A stretch of 64,000 nucleotides of DNA from Roseofilum capinflatum BLCC-M114 (GCF_030068505.1 NZ_JAQOSO010000087.1:1-64000); one strand, 5' to 3'. Positions 1 through 8,106 are shown, counted from the stretch's first letter. A program made the numbers and translations. Notes: a model not told the origin generated them from the sequence alone.

Positions 1-58
1 GGGAATGGGGAATAGGGAATAGGGAATGGGGAATAGGGAATGGGGAATGGGGAATAGG
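1..58. repeat. GGGAATA/GGGAATG short tandem repeat array
   Basis: The window opens inside an array of 6-8 base units built on GGGAATA and GGGAATG, followed to about position 90 by a related TTAGGCAATAGGCA-type stretch. The same words recur between many genes here (6329, 11120, 27078, 37550, 48827, 55130). They resemble the short tandemly repeated repetitive (STRR) heptamers known from filamentous cyanobacteria. The left edge of the array lies outside the window. No coding function is seen. Confidence 0.85.
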
Positions 59-111
59 ATTAGGCAATAGGCATTAGGCAATAGACATGAGTCGCAAGTT
101 AAGGCTCTAAG

Positions 112-837
112 CTAATTCAGATCACCTAATAGCCTCTGCTTCACACTTTCGGCAATCTTCTGACCCAGATATTCCGGAATTAAGCTTTCATTGGGCCCGA
201 GCAAATAGAGAATCAACCGAGTCCGCCCCCTCCAGACCAACAGATTGGCATTCACGACCAATAGATCCTCTTGCCAGATGGCGTACATCACCTTGTAGAA
301 CAATCCCGGCTGATTATCCGCCTCAATCAGTAAAGCCGGTAGATGGAACACCGGATCGACATAAAACTCTGTATCGACCTGTTCTAGCCCCGCATCCAGG
401 TTAAACTCCACCGCCAACATTTCCTCCACCTCAAAATGACCCGCTAAGGCCTCCTGAATGGCTCGACAGACATTTTCGGCTGTTTTCTCCATCAGCGCTT
501 TCCCCCCTCTAGAGACCACCAACTTGATGAACACCAGCATCGGGGGATGAATTTGACCATAGAGACTGAGGCTATGAATGGTTAATCCATAGGCAGCCAG
601 AACGCCAAAGATATCACTCAATAGGAACGACTGATTCCGATAAGCAAAGTGGAGAGCGCTTTTCGTCCCTTCTGTACGCACTTCAATTACGGCTTTCTGG
701 CGTTTGTAGAGTTGGTAGGCCAGTTTCAGGTTTTGCAGTTGGATGTCAGAACTGACAAACTGTTCATAAAATTGCGGGAACGCTCGGTTAAAGCGTTTGA
801 GCAGTTCTAAGGTAGAGGATTTTAAACCCTGAGCCAT
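112..837 (-). CDS. ACT-like domain protein, cyanobacterial conserved
   Basis: A 241-residue soluble protein. Around residues 60-135 and again around 165-235 the pattern of hydrophobic strands with small-residue turns (AYGLTIHSLSLYG; EADNQPGLFYKVMYAI) resembles ACT domains, the small-molecule sensing folds found in amino-acid enzymes and in GlnD-type uridylyltransferases. No catalytic domain accompanies them, so a stand-alone regulatory role is likely, but the ligand cannot be read from sequence. ACT assignment is by pattern only. The gene stands alone and is divergent from the GNAT gene at 915. Confidence 0.65.
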   Translation of the reverse strand: MAQGLKSSTLELLKRFNRAFPQFYEQFVSSDIQLQNLKLAYQLYKRQKAVIEVRTEGTKSALHFAYRNQSFLLSDIFGVLAAYGLTIHSLSLYGQIHPPMLVFIKLVVSRGGKALMEKTAENVCRAIQEALAGHFEVEEMLAVEFNLDAGLEQVDTEFYVDPVFHLPALLIEADNQPGLFYKVMYAIWQEDLLVVNANLLVWRGRTRLILYLLGPNESLIPEYLGQKIAESVKQRLLGDLN

Positions 838-914
838 AATAGAAGGAAAAGATTAGGGGAGATATACTAAGCTAATATTGTTTATTTAACTTTGACTACT
901 TCAATTACACCTGC

Positions 915-1445
915 ATGGGTTTTTGGAAAAGCTTGTTTAGCAGCTCTGATACTCCGATAACAACGAGTCCAGGAAAAACACTGGAATATTTTGCTACTTT
1001 GGATCTCAAGAGCGATTCTGGAAAGGTTTCCCGTATTGTGTTTAGCACGAATCGGGACATCGACCTATACGAACTTGAAGAGCTATGTGATGCGGTTGGT
1101 TGGTCTCGCCGTCCTTTACGGAAAGTCAAAAAAGCGATCGAGCATAGCTTTCTGGTGATTTCGATGTGGGATTTACGAGGCAACCATCGTCGGTTGATTG
1201 GCTTTGCTAGGGCAACCTCGGATCACGCATTTAATGCGACTCTCTGGGATGTGGTGGTTCATCCAGCTTTCCAAGGGAGAGGTCTGGGTAAGGCCCTGAT
1301 GAAGCATACAATTAAGAAACTCCGTAGTGAAGATATTAGCAACATTACCTTGTTTGCTGATCCTCATGTGGTGGAATTTTACCGAAATCTGGGTTTTCTC
1401 CAAGATCCAGAAGGAATTAAGGGGATGTTTTGGTATCCTAATTAG
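915..1445 (+). CDS. ycf52: GNAT N-acetyltransferase, Ycf52-like
   Basis: A 176-residue acetyltransferase of the GNAT fold. The acetyl-CoA binding motif A is visible at about residues 117-130 ([17 protein letters not shown], with the Q/R-x-x-G-x-G/A signature GRGLGK), followed by the typical FYRNLGF motif B near the C terminus. The stretch from the [25 protein letters not shown] region onward matches what I recall of the Ycf52 protein of red-algal plastids and the plastid GNATs of plants, so this is probably the cyanobacterial orthologue. Substrate is unknown; plastid relatives acetylate proteins and small amines. The start at 915 gives the usual short hydrophobic N terminus. Confidence 0.85.
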   Translation: MGFWKSLFSSSDTPITTSPGKTLEYFATLDLKSDSGKVSRIVFSTNRDIDLYELEELCDAVGWSRRPLRKVKKAIEHSFLVISMWDLRGNHRRLIGFARATSDHAFNATLWDVVVHPAFQGRGLGKALMKHTIKKLRSEDISNITLFADPHVVEFYRNLGFLQDPEGIKGMFWYPN

Positions 1446-1647
1446 GAAAGAGAGACGGCATGGAACTGTATCGACTCTTGGCGATCGCGACTCAGGTTGA
1501 CTTGAGGAGCAAACCCTTTACCGGTCTTCCCCCTCTTTTTTTTGTGGCTAAACGTTCTGTTCAAGGCACAGGATTCAACGATCTATCCCTTCGATTGGCT
1601 CTAGCCAAATCGGACTGATATGGGTTATAGTGTTACTTAGGTTCATC

Positions 1648-1721
1648 CGGGATGTAGCGCAGCTTGGTAGCGCGCCTGCTTTGGGAGCAGGATGTCGCAG
1701 GTTCAAATCCTGTCATCCCGA
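1648..1721 (+). tRNA. trnP-TGG: tRNA-Pro (anticodon TGG)
   Basis: The sequence folds into a full cloverleaf of 74 bases: acceptor arms CGGGATG (1648-1654) and CATCCCG (1714-1720) pair perfectly, the anticodon stem CCTGC/GCAGG (1675-1679 with 1687-1691) encloses loop TTTGGGA, giving anticodon TGG at 1682-1684, and the T arm contains GGTTCAAATCC. The CCA end is not encoded. A Rho-independent terminator follows at 1768. Confidence 0.97.
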
Positions 1722-1767
1722 TTCAAATTTATTTTTCAAGGTGGGTAAATCGAAACAACATTCTCAA

Positions 1768-1805
1768 AAACCCTGCTAACGAGTTAGTAGGGTTTCGTTT
1801 TTGGC
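1768..1805. terminator. Bidirectional terminator after tRNA-Pro and phosphopantetheinyl transferase
   Basis: An 11-bp stem, AACCCTGCTAA with TTAGTAGGGTT (one G-U pair), is followed on the plus strand by TCGTTTTTGG and is preceded by CAAAAA, which reads as a T run on the minus strand. It can therefore stop both the tRNA transcript and the convergent phosphopantetheinyl transferase gene, whose TAG stop lies inside the stem. Confidence 0.8.
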
Positions 1806-2471
1806 GATCGCCTGTTGTTGCACCAGTTGCCAGTTGTTACCCTCAATAGCTACAGCCGCGACTGTACCGGGGGCAGGGGTCAAAGGATATAATGACCAGG
1901 CGCGATCGCTCACTTGTGCCCCATTTTCCGTTAATTGAATTTCGGCTTGTTCGAGTCCCGCTAACCCTTCCCCCATGGCTTTTAAGTAGGCTTCTTTGTA
2001 CGTCCAATAACGAAAAAAGGTATAGGGTTGTTCGGAAATTGGAGTTCGTTGAATCTGCTGATATTCTGAGGGTAAAAAGAACCGTTTAGCTAAACCGTCT
2101 AAGTCGTTCAGGGGGCGAATTGCTTCGAGATCTACACCAACAGGGGCATTGAGCGCAAAGCCATACAAGGCATAGTTTTGGGAGTGAGAGAGATTAAAGT
2201 TTAAGTCAGATTTCGGGACAGCTACGGCGGGTTTACCGCGCTGAGAATAAGTAAACTGAATCTCAGAGGGATGAACTTTTAAATACTGGGCGACTAAAGA
2301 GCGGAGAAGCCCCCGCGCCAGGATAAAATAGTGTCGATGCTCATCAAAGTGGAAACGCTGCGATCGCTCTAATTCATCGACACAGAGACAGGACTTCAAC
2401 TTGGCCAATTGTGGCATAAACTGATTTAAATCAGCCCACCAGAGGTGAAGCTGGCGATCGCATAACATCAT
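1776..2471 (-). CDS. 4'-phosphopantetheinyl transferase (Sfp/HetI type)
   Basis: A 231-residue enzyme that moves the phosphopantetheine arm of CoA onto carrier proteins of fatty-acid, polyketide or peptide synthases. The signature of the Sfp group is present: a central GVDLE motif (about residue 113-117, metal-binding Asp and Glu) and the YWTYKEAYLKA motif about 45 residues later. Length fits the family (220-240). Cyanobacteria usually have one such enzyme serving the acyl carrier protein and any secondary-metabolite carriers, known as HetI in Anabaena and Sppt in Synechocystis. It is upstream (on the minus strand, downstream in transcription) of the two RiPP precursor genes, with a gap of 55 bases from the nearer one. 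Confidence 0.92.
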   Translation of the reverse strand: MMLCDRQLHLWWADLNQFMPQLAKLKSCLCVDELERSQRFHFDEHRHYFILARGLLRSLVAQYLKVHPSEIQFTYSQRGKPAVAVPKSDLNFNLSHSQNYALYGFALNAPVGVDLEAIRPLNDLDGLAKRFFLPSEYQQIQRTPISEQPYTFFRYWTYKEAYLKAMGEGLAGLEQAEIQLTENGAQVSDRAWSLYPLTPAPGTVAAVAIEGNNWQLVQQQAIAKNETLLTR

Positions 2472-2526
2472 CTCCTAACCCCCTTCCACTCCATGCTTGC
2501 CCCATTCTGTCAGTTCTGGGTTCTGC

Positions 2527-2892
2527 TTACCAATTGCGGAAGTTCACAAAACCACCCCCATCACGCCATCCATTGCGCCATCCTCCCCCATTACGAAATC
2601 CTCCATTACGAAATCCTCCCCCATTGCGAAACCCCCCCCCATTGCGGAACACATTGCGAAATTGGGCCAAATCTGGGTTTTTTCCGGTCTCAGAAGAGAA
2701 AGACTTCTCCTCTAGAGCCAGTTGTTGTTCTCTCGTGTTCAACGTTTCCGTTAATCGGTTTAAGCGCTGTTCCAGATCCACATTAGCACTAGAGAATTCA
2801 GATAAACTCCCTGTCGCTTGGGCAGGTGAAGCACTTAAGGTGGATAAGGCTAATAAAAAACCGACTAATCCGGTAGTTGTTGTAATTTTCAT
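2527..2892 (-). CDS. grrA: GrrA/OscA1-type RiPP precursor peptide, copy 1 (nine cyclophane motifs)
   Basis: A 121-residue precursor. Residues 1-27 form a hydrophobic leader resembling a signal peptide (MKITTTTGLVGFLLALSTLS, then PAQA). Residues 38-62 are a charged, probably helical leader segment with repeated LEQRLNRLTETL-like text. Residues 78-121 are a Gly/Asn/Arg-rich core built from three-residue aromatic motifs: FRN, FRN, FRN, FRN, FRN, WRN, WRD, FVN, FRN, mostly spaced by GGG. In the GrrA/OscA1 family the radical-SAM enzyme GrrM joins the aromatic ring of the first residue to the side chain of the third, making cyclophanes; the motif match is strong and the chemistry is inferred from the family. 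Start chosen at 2892 because AGGAGAG lies just upstream; the open frame runs 23 codons further. A second copy lies 100 bases upstream. Confidence 0.9.
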   Translation of the reverse strand: MKITTTTGLVGFLLALSTLSASPAQATGSLSEFSSANVDLEQRLNRLTETLNTREQQLALEEKSFSSETGKNPDLAQFRNVFRNGGGFRNGGGFRNGGFRNGGGWRNGWRDGGGFVNFRNW

Positions 2893-2992
2893 ACTCTCCT
2901 CTGGGTAAAAAATAAACTTCTTGCAGAAGTCAGCGAATAGGGATAAGAATACAAGATGCAAGATGACTTATCCAGTGTCAAAACTCCTTTAC

Positions 2993-3319
2993 TTATCGGT
3001 TACGGAAGTTAACAAAACTACCGCCATCACGCCACCCGTTACGCCATCCGCCACTATTGCGGAAACCGCCACCATTACGGAACGCATTGCGAAATGCAGC
3101 AAGATCTTGAGGAGAGTCTAGGGCAGAAGATAAGGGGTTGCTTTCTAACTGTTGTTCCCGATTTTGTAGGGTTTGAGTTAACCGATTTAAGCGCTGCTCC
3201 AGATTAGACGAGGGACTCGAAGATGGCGATAACCTTGAGGTACTCTGAGCGGGTAAAGCACTTAAGGTGGATAAGGCTAACAAAAAGCCGACTAATCCGG
3301 TAGTTGTGCTAATTTTCAT
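2993..3319 (-). CDS. grrA: GrrA/OscA1-type RiPP precursor peptide, copy 2 (seven cyclophane motifs)
   Basis: A 108-residue paralogue of the precursor at 2527. The leader is nearly the same (MKISTTTGLVGFLLALSTLS, then LPAQ), as is the LEQRLNRLTQTL segment (residues 40-51). The core at residues 76-108 carries FRN, FRN, FRN, WRN, WRD, FVN, FRN and ends in Arg instead of Trp. AGGAG precedes the ATG at a good distance. Leader conservation with a variable number of core units is what one expects of a tandem duplication whose copies are read by the same maturase. No radical-SAM (GrrM) or peptidase/export partner gene lies in this window, so the modifying enzyme must be elsewhere or absent. Confidence 0.9.
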   Translation of the reverse strand: MKISTTTGLVGFLLALSTLSALPAQSTSRLSPSSSPSSNLEQRLNRLTQTLQNREQQLESNPLSSALDSPQDLAAFRNAFRNGGGFRNSGGWRNGWRDGGSFVNFRNR

Positions 3320-3379
3320 CCAGAACTCCTATAAATGAGAAACTTTGAAAGGATAGCATTGTCTAGATTCAATGGTAAA

Positions 3380-4138
3380 CTAATAAGTGATAATATTCTG
3401 TATTACTTGGGCGATCGCATAAATCAACGGCGCTAACGCCAATGCTGGCAAAAATGAGGCAATCCGCAGCTTACCCATATCCAGCAAATTCAAGCCTAAG
3501 CCTAACATGATAATTCCACCGACTCCAGTTACCAGGAAAATACGCGGGTCGTTAGCGGGATTGGGTAAAATTTGAGTCAGGCTACTCGCCAGTAAAGAAA
3601 TCCCCCCTTGAAACACAATGATGGTGAGAATAGAAAATCCCACACCAATGCCATAACTACCCGTCAGCGCAATAGACACTAACCCATCCATCGTTGCTTT
3701 CAGAGCCAACAAACTATCATCACCCGTCAGTCCATTATTCAGGGAACCCACCAACGTTAAAGGCCCCACACAAAAGAGTAAACTAGCCGTAACAAACCCT
3801 TCTGTAAACCTTCCCCCTCCCCGAAACCAACTCTTTAGTTGAGAACCAACAGCATTGAGTCGCTCTTCCAATTGCCACCATTCCCCCAACAACCCACCCA
3901 AAGTTAAACTAATCACAGCCAACACCACCCCATCCACCGTTCCCGCTTGCGCTTGTGTTAAACTGCCCGCCATACTCATCCCCAAATATAGAGTAATTAA
4001 CCCCATACCCTGAGTAATGGTGCTTTGAATGCGCTGGGGCAGTTGATTTTTCAGTAACAACCCTAACCCCGTTCCCACCAATACCGTTGCTACATTAATC
4101 CAGGTTCCACTGGTTTTTACCCAAAAATCAAACATCAT
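3380..4138 (-). CDS. DUF554 family membrane protein
   Basis: A 252-residue polytopic inner-membrane protein with about seven hydrophobic segments rich in Gly and Leu. The early GTGLGLLLKNQLP motif, the central LLFCVGPLTLVGSLNNGLTGD and the following DGLVSIALTGSYGIGV segment match the DUF554 (YdfK-like) family, which may be a transporter but has no proven substrate. Length is typical (220-250). The start has two ATG codons; the first is used here. Confidence 0.85.
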   Translation of the reverse strand: MMFDFWVKTSGTWINVATVLVGTGLGLLLKNQLPQRIQSTITQGMGLITLYLGMSMAGSLTQAQAGTVDGVVLAVISLTLGGLLGEWWQLEERLNAVGSQLKSWFRGGGRFTEGFVTASLLFCVGPLTLVGSLNNGLTGDDSLLALKATMDGLVSIALTGSYGIGVGFSILTIIVFQGGISLLASSLTQILPNPANDPRIFLVTGVGGIIMLGLGLNLLDMGKLRIASFLPALALAPLIYAIAQVIQNIITY

Positions 4139-4182
4139 ATCAATTAAAAATTAAAAATGGGTAACTGGTCTTTTCCTCCTGA

Positions 4183-5808
4183 TTAATTTGGCTGGCGTTG
4201 CCAAATTAATATCTGATTATCTAATCCCCCAGAAATGAGTCTTCGATCGTTAGCACTCAAACTGAGGGAAATCACATAATCTGAATGTTCTTTTACTGTA
4301 GATTGTAACTGACCGGTCTGCACATTCCAAAACCGAATCGTTTTATCCCAACTGCCACTAATCAGGGTTTGATTATCTTCCCTCAGCGCTAAAGACCAAA
4401 CGCCATCGGTGTGACCTTTGAGGGTTCGCTGTAATTCTCCGGTGGTTAAATTCCAGATGTTAATGTCTCCTTCTCCACCGCTACTCGCTAGGGTTTGACT
4501 ATCGGCACTGAGGGCTAGAGCGAGAACGGATAAACGGTGACCTTTGAGAATGTTAATTAATTTGAACGTAGATAAGTCCCAAACTCTAATGGTGGTATCT
4601 TGGGAGCCACTAATTAACCATTTGCCATCGGGAGAAATGGCGAGGGAACTAATTAACCCTTGATGACCGGGAAGGGTTTCGAGAGTTTCATAGGTGTTGA
4701 GATTCCAAATCATAATTTGTTGATCCCAGCTTCCAGAAACGAGGGTTTGACCATCAGGACTAATGGCTAAAGCAGAGACGGCATCTCGATGACCGGTGAG
4801 GGTTTTTTGTAGTTCTCCAGAGGGTAAATTCCAGAGCTTAATGGTGCGGTCTTCGCTGCCACTTATCAGGGTTTGACCATCGGGGGTGACGGCCAGAGTA
4901 TTGACGGCTTTTTGATGACCGGTGAGGGTTTTGATGGGTTCTCCAGTGGCTAAATTCCAGAGGATAATTTGCCCATCACTATGACCACTGATGAGGGTGG
5001 TCTCTCCTATTACTATTGCGCCTAAGAATCCTCCCTCCCGTTGTAGGGTTTGACTTAACTGATATCCCCCGGCAACAACGGCTTCTGTGGCTGGAGCGGG
5101 GGTGTCACTTAGCACTGCTCTAGAATCGGCTGCGGTGGGGGTGGGTTTTGGGGCACTGTCCCACCAGGTTAAAATTTTATCGATTTTAATTCCGGCTGCG
5201 ACGATTTGATCTGTATCTTCGACTAATTGCACTAATCGGTTAATTGCGATCGCCTCTCCCCGTCTATTTAAGACCGGGCCGCCACTCATGCCCACCCGCA
5301 CCACATTGGTATAATTTAAGGGGAGTTGGCTTTGATCGACCCCCTGAAGCAGTTGGATCAATTCTCCTTCAGTATTGACGAAAATCCGTTGGCGAACCGA
5401 TCCCCCAGACTGGGGCCAACCGGCTACATAAATGGGGTTTCCCACTTCCTCTGCTTGGGGATCGCCTATGTCGGCGGTGCGATAGGTCTCTGGACTGTGA
5501 AAGGCCAGCACGGCGATATCTTCACCCGGCATCCGCAACCGATGGGAAGGGCTGACCCGATAGCGATCGCCATCTGGAGTAATAATCGTATAGTCACCGG
5601 GTTGATCGACCACATGGGCATTGGTGACCACATAATAAACGTCATTTTCCGTGGCGAAAATAACCCCACTACCCCCCTGGGGGCCTTCGATGCGAACCGT
5701 AATTTCTGAGGCGATGCGGTCAATCACCGGGTTGGCGACACTGGGAAGGCTAAGAGCTAGGCTAGGAGCGAGACTGAGCAGAGTAGCAGAGAGAAAACGA
5801 GTATACAT
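4183..5808 (-). CDS. Secreted trypsin-like serine protease fused to a seven-blade WD40 propeller
   Basis: A 541-residue protein. Residues 1-26 are a signal peptide (hydrophobic LSATLLSLAPSLALSLPSVA). Residues 30-215 are a trypsin-like domain with the triad readable as His65 (TNAHVV), Asp97 (EDIAVLAF) and Ser175 (GMSGGPV). After a Pro/Ala-rich linker (about 215-245), residues 250-541 contain seven WD40 units, each ending in IxxWNL or a close variant and most with a GH dipeptide and a structural Asp; together they can close one beta-propeller. The propeller probably presents substrates or partners to the protease in the periplasm or outside. Trypsin-WD40 fusions occur in cyanobacteria, but the target is unknown. 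Confidence 0.9.
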   Translation of the reverse strand: MYTRFLSATLLSLAPSLALSLPSVANPVIDRIASEITVRIEGPQGGSGVIFATENDVYYVVTNAHVVDQPGDYTIITPDGDRYRVSPSHRLRMPGEDIAVLAFHSPETYRTADIGDPQAEEVGNPIYVAGWPQSGGSVRQRIFVNTEGELIQLLQGVDQSQLPLNYTNVVRVGMSGGPVLNRRGEAIAINRLVQLVEDTDQIVAAGIKIDKILTWWDSAPKPTPTAADSRAVLSDTPAPATEAVVAGGYQLSQTLQREGGFLGAIVIGETTLISGHSDGQIILWNLATGEPIKTLTGHQKAVNTLAVTPDGQTLISGSEDRTIKLWNLPSGELQKTLTGHRDAVSALAISPDGQTLVSGSWDQQIMIWNLNTYETLETLPGHQGLISSLAISPDGKWLISGSQDTTIRVWDLSTFKLINILKGHRLSVLALALSADSQTLASSGGEGDINIWNLTTGELQRTLKGHTDGVWSLALREDNQTLISGSWDKTIRFWNVQTGQLQSTVKEHSDYVISLSLSANDRRLISGGLDNQILIWQRQPN

Positions 5809-5840
5809 TTCAATTAAAAATTAAAAATTAAAAACTGGTA

Positions 5841-6305
5841 CTACCTGGGACTTAGACGCTGTTGCCAACGGATGAGGATGGCTTGAAAGAAGGGCCATTG
5901 ATAATATTCAAACATGAGCCAAGCTACCAGAAGCAGATGGGTCAATAAGGTTAGTCCAGTCCAAACCAGAGGCAACCATGCGCCGCTACTTTGAGGATCG
6001 GGGGGGAAGATATAAGAGGCTAATCCAATCAGAGTGGGCGGTAGGAGGATGAGGGGAAGGCTCAACAACCAGAGAAGGTACGAGCGATCGCCCGATCGCC
6101 CCATAGTCGCATTAATCCAAGTTTTACCCGTCCAGTACCAGGCAAAGGGGCGATCTCCATCTGCAAGCTGAAGGGTTTGCTGTTGCAGATTCGCACTAAA
6201 AATATGACGGCAAAAGTTACAGGCAAATGCATCCATCAACGTAAGTGCAGAAATCTGTCCATGGCGACACAGGGGACAGGTATAGGTGTCATGGGTGTTG
6301 AGCAT
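5841..6305 (-). CDS. Zinc-ribbon two-TM membrane protein, conserved hypothetical
   Basis: A 154-residue protein. The N terminus has two Cys pairs, CPLC (residues 10-13) and CNFC (29-32), forming a probable zinc ribbon. Two hydrophobic helices follow (about 77-97 and 112-133), then a basic tail. I do not recognise a named family. It sits between the protease-WD40 gene (33 bases away, same strand) and the helix-hairpin-helix gene, and could be cotranscribed with the former. Confidence 0.7.
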   Translation of the reverse strand: MLNTHDTYTCPLCRHGQISALTLMDAFACNFCRHIFSANLQQQTLQLADGDRPFAWYWTGKTWINATMGRSGDRSYLLWLLSLPLILLPPTLIGLASYIFPPDPQSSGAWLPLVWTGLTLLTHLLLVAWLMFEYYQWPFFQAILIRWQQRLSPR

Positions 6306-6360
6306 GGCAATTACAGCGCTTGGCGCTAGGGAATAGGTAATGGGGAATAGGGAATAGATT
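6306..6360. repeat. GCGCTTGGCGC palindrome plus GGGAATA heptamers
   Basis: Just upstream of the zinc-ribbon gene, CAGCGCTTGGCGCTAGGGAATAG is followed by TAATGGGGAATAGGGAATAG. The same pairing of an imperfect palindrome (AGCGC-AAGCGCT type) with tandem short units recurs at 11120, 14043, 27078, 34945, 36420, 52825 and 55130. Confidence 0.75.
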
Positions 6361-6524
6361 ATTGAATGGTCTGTTTACGCATGATAACAGAGCAACTGGT
6401 TTTTCTGGCGATCGCCTGATCCCAGATGTCCGCAGAAAGTTATACTCCCTCCCTTTTTTTCTGTCACTCTCCGATAATGAAGATAGAATAAAATAGAGTA
6501 TCAATAGCTAAATTGGCAGATTTC

Positions 6525-7103
6525 CTATTCATTGAACTCGGAGAGTGACAAAAACCGTAGATAAGGGAGCAAGGCGCTAATTTGCTCTCCCGATAAACCC
6601 AAGCGACGTTGAAAATCAACCCAATCTTGATACTCTCCCTGTTGAGTTCTCTCGGTAACAATGGCTTCAGCCAAGGGGCGATCGATGCCGGGAATCTGTA
6701 AAAGTTCTGGTAAAGAAACTTGATTCACATTCAAACAAAGGCTGCTGCGATCGTAATAGCAAAACTGTAAAATCGGCTCAATGGGGCGTAACCGTTCTAC
6801 TGGTAATTCCAGAGCCGCAGCAATATCTTCTAAACCGTAAAATTGCACTCCAGCTTGCGTGAGATTGACCAGAAATCGAGCTTGATGAATCGAAAAAAGG
6901 GGTAACCGTAACCAATCATCCACCGTGGCTTGATTGACATCAATTTTTACCCCTAATCTAGCTGCTAAAGTAATCTCTTCCAGGGATTGAAATCGATAAT
7001 AGGGATCGAGGAACCGACTAGGAATAGGCTTGGGGAACATCGATTGTATAGCAACCGCCCAGGCAGTTAGGACTTTTTTCAAATACTGAAACCGAACACC
7101 CAT
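6525..7103 (-). CDS. Helix-hairpin-helix protein, ComEA-like
   Basis: A 192-residue protein with two helix-hairpin-helix units recognisable by the hallmark IDVNQATVDDWLRLP (about residues 53-68) and LNVNQVSLPELLQIPGIDRPLAEAIV (about 123-150). This fold binds DNA backbone non-specifically, as in the competence protein ComEA. A short hydrophobic stretch at residues 10-22 could be a weak membrane anchor. Cyanobacterial relatives are often annotated as ComEA-like DNA-uptake proteins; natural transformation is known in the phylum, but this role is inferred. The start is uncertain, with an alternative Met at residue 22. Confidence 0.75.
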   Translation of the reverse strand: MGVRFQYLKKVLTAWAVAIQSMFPKPIPSRFLDPYYRFQSLEEITLAARLGVKIDVNQATVDDWLRLPLFSIHQARFLVNLTQAGVQFYGLEDIAAALELPVERLRPIEPILQFCYYDRSSLCLNVNQVSLPELLQIPGIDRPLAEAIVTERTQQGEYQDWVDFQRRLGLSGEQISALLPYLRFLSLSEFNE

Positions 7104-7152
7104 AACCCATTGCCTGTTGCCTATTCCCTAGCCCTAATTGTCCTCTCTCAAT

Positions 7153-7941
7153 TTACTCGATTTCGATAGAAGTGGGTGAAGAATTGGAGGAACTTGAAGC
7201 AGGAGATTTGCGGATACTAGAGTAGAGGCGATCGCGCCACTCAAAAAAGGGTTGATAGGACGGATTATCGGCTAATCCTGGAATGCCTTTTCCTTGTAAA
7301 GCTTCCGGAATCTTGAGATAATTCCCTTCAGGGAACTTAATTAAAATGCTTAATCCAGCCACGGCTAAATCGGCTAGAGTGGGGCGATCGCACACCAAAT
7401 AGGGGTGATCGACTAAAATTAAACTTAACGCCTCTAAATCTTGTTTTAAGCTGTCCTGTGCTGCCTGGATTTCTTCTGGACTGGCCCCGACTCCATAGCC
7501 TAAAACTTGGAAAAATTCTCTGGGCACTGAACCGACTAGGGTTTTAATAAAATCGGGAGTAGGACTGGGTAAAACGGCAGTTCGGAAAAGTTGGTCTTGA
7601 CTCAATCCACCATAGAGGGCTTTCCGACTTTTGACTCCAATGGACTCATCGGCCCATTCTTCCATCATTAAGCATAAACCGCGCTGCCGGGGTTCCGTGG
7701 GCATAATGGGCTTTTCTGGGTATTGGCGATCTAAATATAAGGCGATCGCCGTAGAATCGGCAATCACGGTATTGCCATCCTTGAGTACCGGGACTTGCCG
7801 TTGTCCAGAAATCTTCAACACCTCCAGTTGTCCTACCCCTGGAGTCACTTCAATGGTACGGTACTCCAATTCTTTGTAATCGAGAATGAGTCTAACTTTC
7901 TCAGAAAATTGGGAAAATTCAAATTGGTATAGCTCTAACAT
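7153..7941 (-). CDS. Glutathione S-transferase family protein
   Basis: A 262-residue protein with a thioredoxin-like N-terminal GST domain (LYQFEFSQFSEKVRLIL, then QVPVLKDGNTVIADSTAIALYLD at about residues 50-75, where the cis-Pro and the Ser that hold glutathione are seen) and an all-helical C-terminal domain including HPYLVCDRPTLADLAVA, a classic GST C-domain signature. The open frame runs 44 codons further upstream to 8073, but homologues begin at MLELYQF, so the start is placed at 7941; this also frees the SRP RNA region. Substrate is unknown. Confidence 0.88.
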   Translation of the reverse strand: MLELYQFEFSQFSEKVRLILDYKELEYRTIEVTPGVGQLEVLKISGQRQVPVLKDGNTVIADSTAIALYLDRQYPEKPIMPTEPRQRGLCLMMEEWADESIGVKSRKALYGGLSQDQLFRTAVLPSPTPDFIKTLVGSVPREFFQVLGYGVGASPEEIQAAQDSLKQDLEALSLILVDHPYLVCDRPTLADLAVAGLSILIKFPEGNYLKIPEALQGKGIPGLADNPSYQPFFEWRDRLYSSIRKSPASSSSNSSPTSIEIE

Positions 7942-7954
7942 GATTTCAAAAAAA

Positions 7955-8056
7955 GCAACGCAAGGCTCAAGGTTTACCCTATCACGATTGGCCCTGCACT
8001 CTTTCGGAAGGCAGCAGGAGAAGACAGGAAGGAGAGCGATCAAATTGACCCAAATT
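7955..8056 (+). ncRNA. ffs: Signal recognition particle RNA (small bacterial type)
   Basis: The core GGAAGGCAGCAGG at 8006-8018 is the diagnostic GNRA tetraloop plus AGCA internal loop of SRP domain IV, to which the Ffh protein binds. CCTGC (7993-7997) pairs with GCAGG (8014-8018) around it, GGTTTACC (7971-7978) lies 5' of it as in other 4.5S RNAs, and GGCTCAA (7964-7970) can pair with TTGACCC (8045-8051) with one mismatch to close the molecule. Ends are approximate. The assignment rests on motif and fold by eye. Confidence 0.72.
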
Positions 8057-8106
8057 CTGGGAGAATCAGACATAGAGCAGTCAAGAACTGGAAGTTGTAG
8101 GCGATC

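Noticed and set aside
2493-2908. Plus-strand open frames across the first RiPP precursor
   Set aside because: They are antisense translations of the Gly/Asn repeats (His/Pro-rich text) and have no ribosome binding site.
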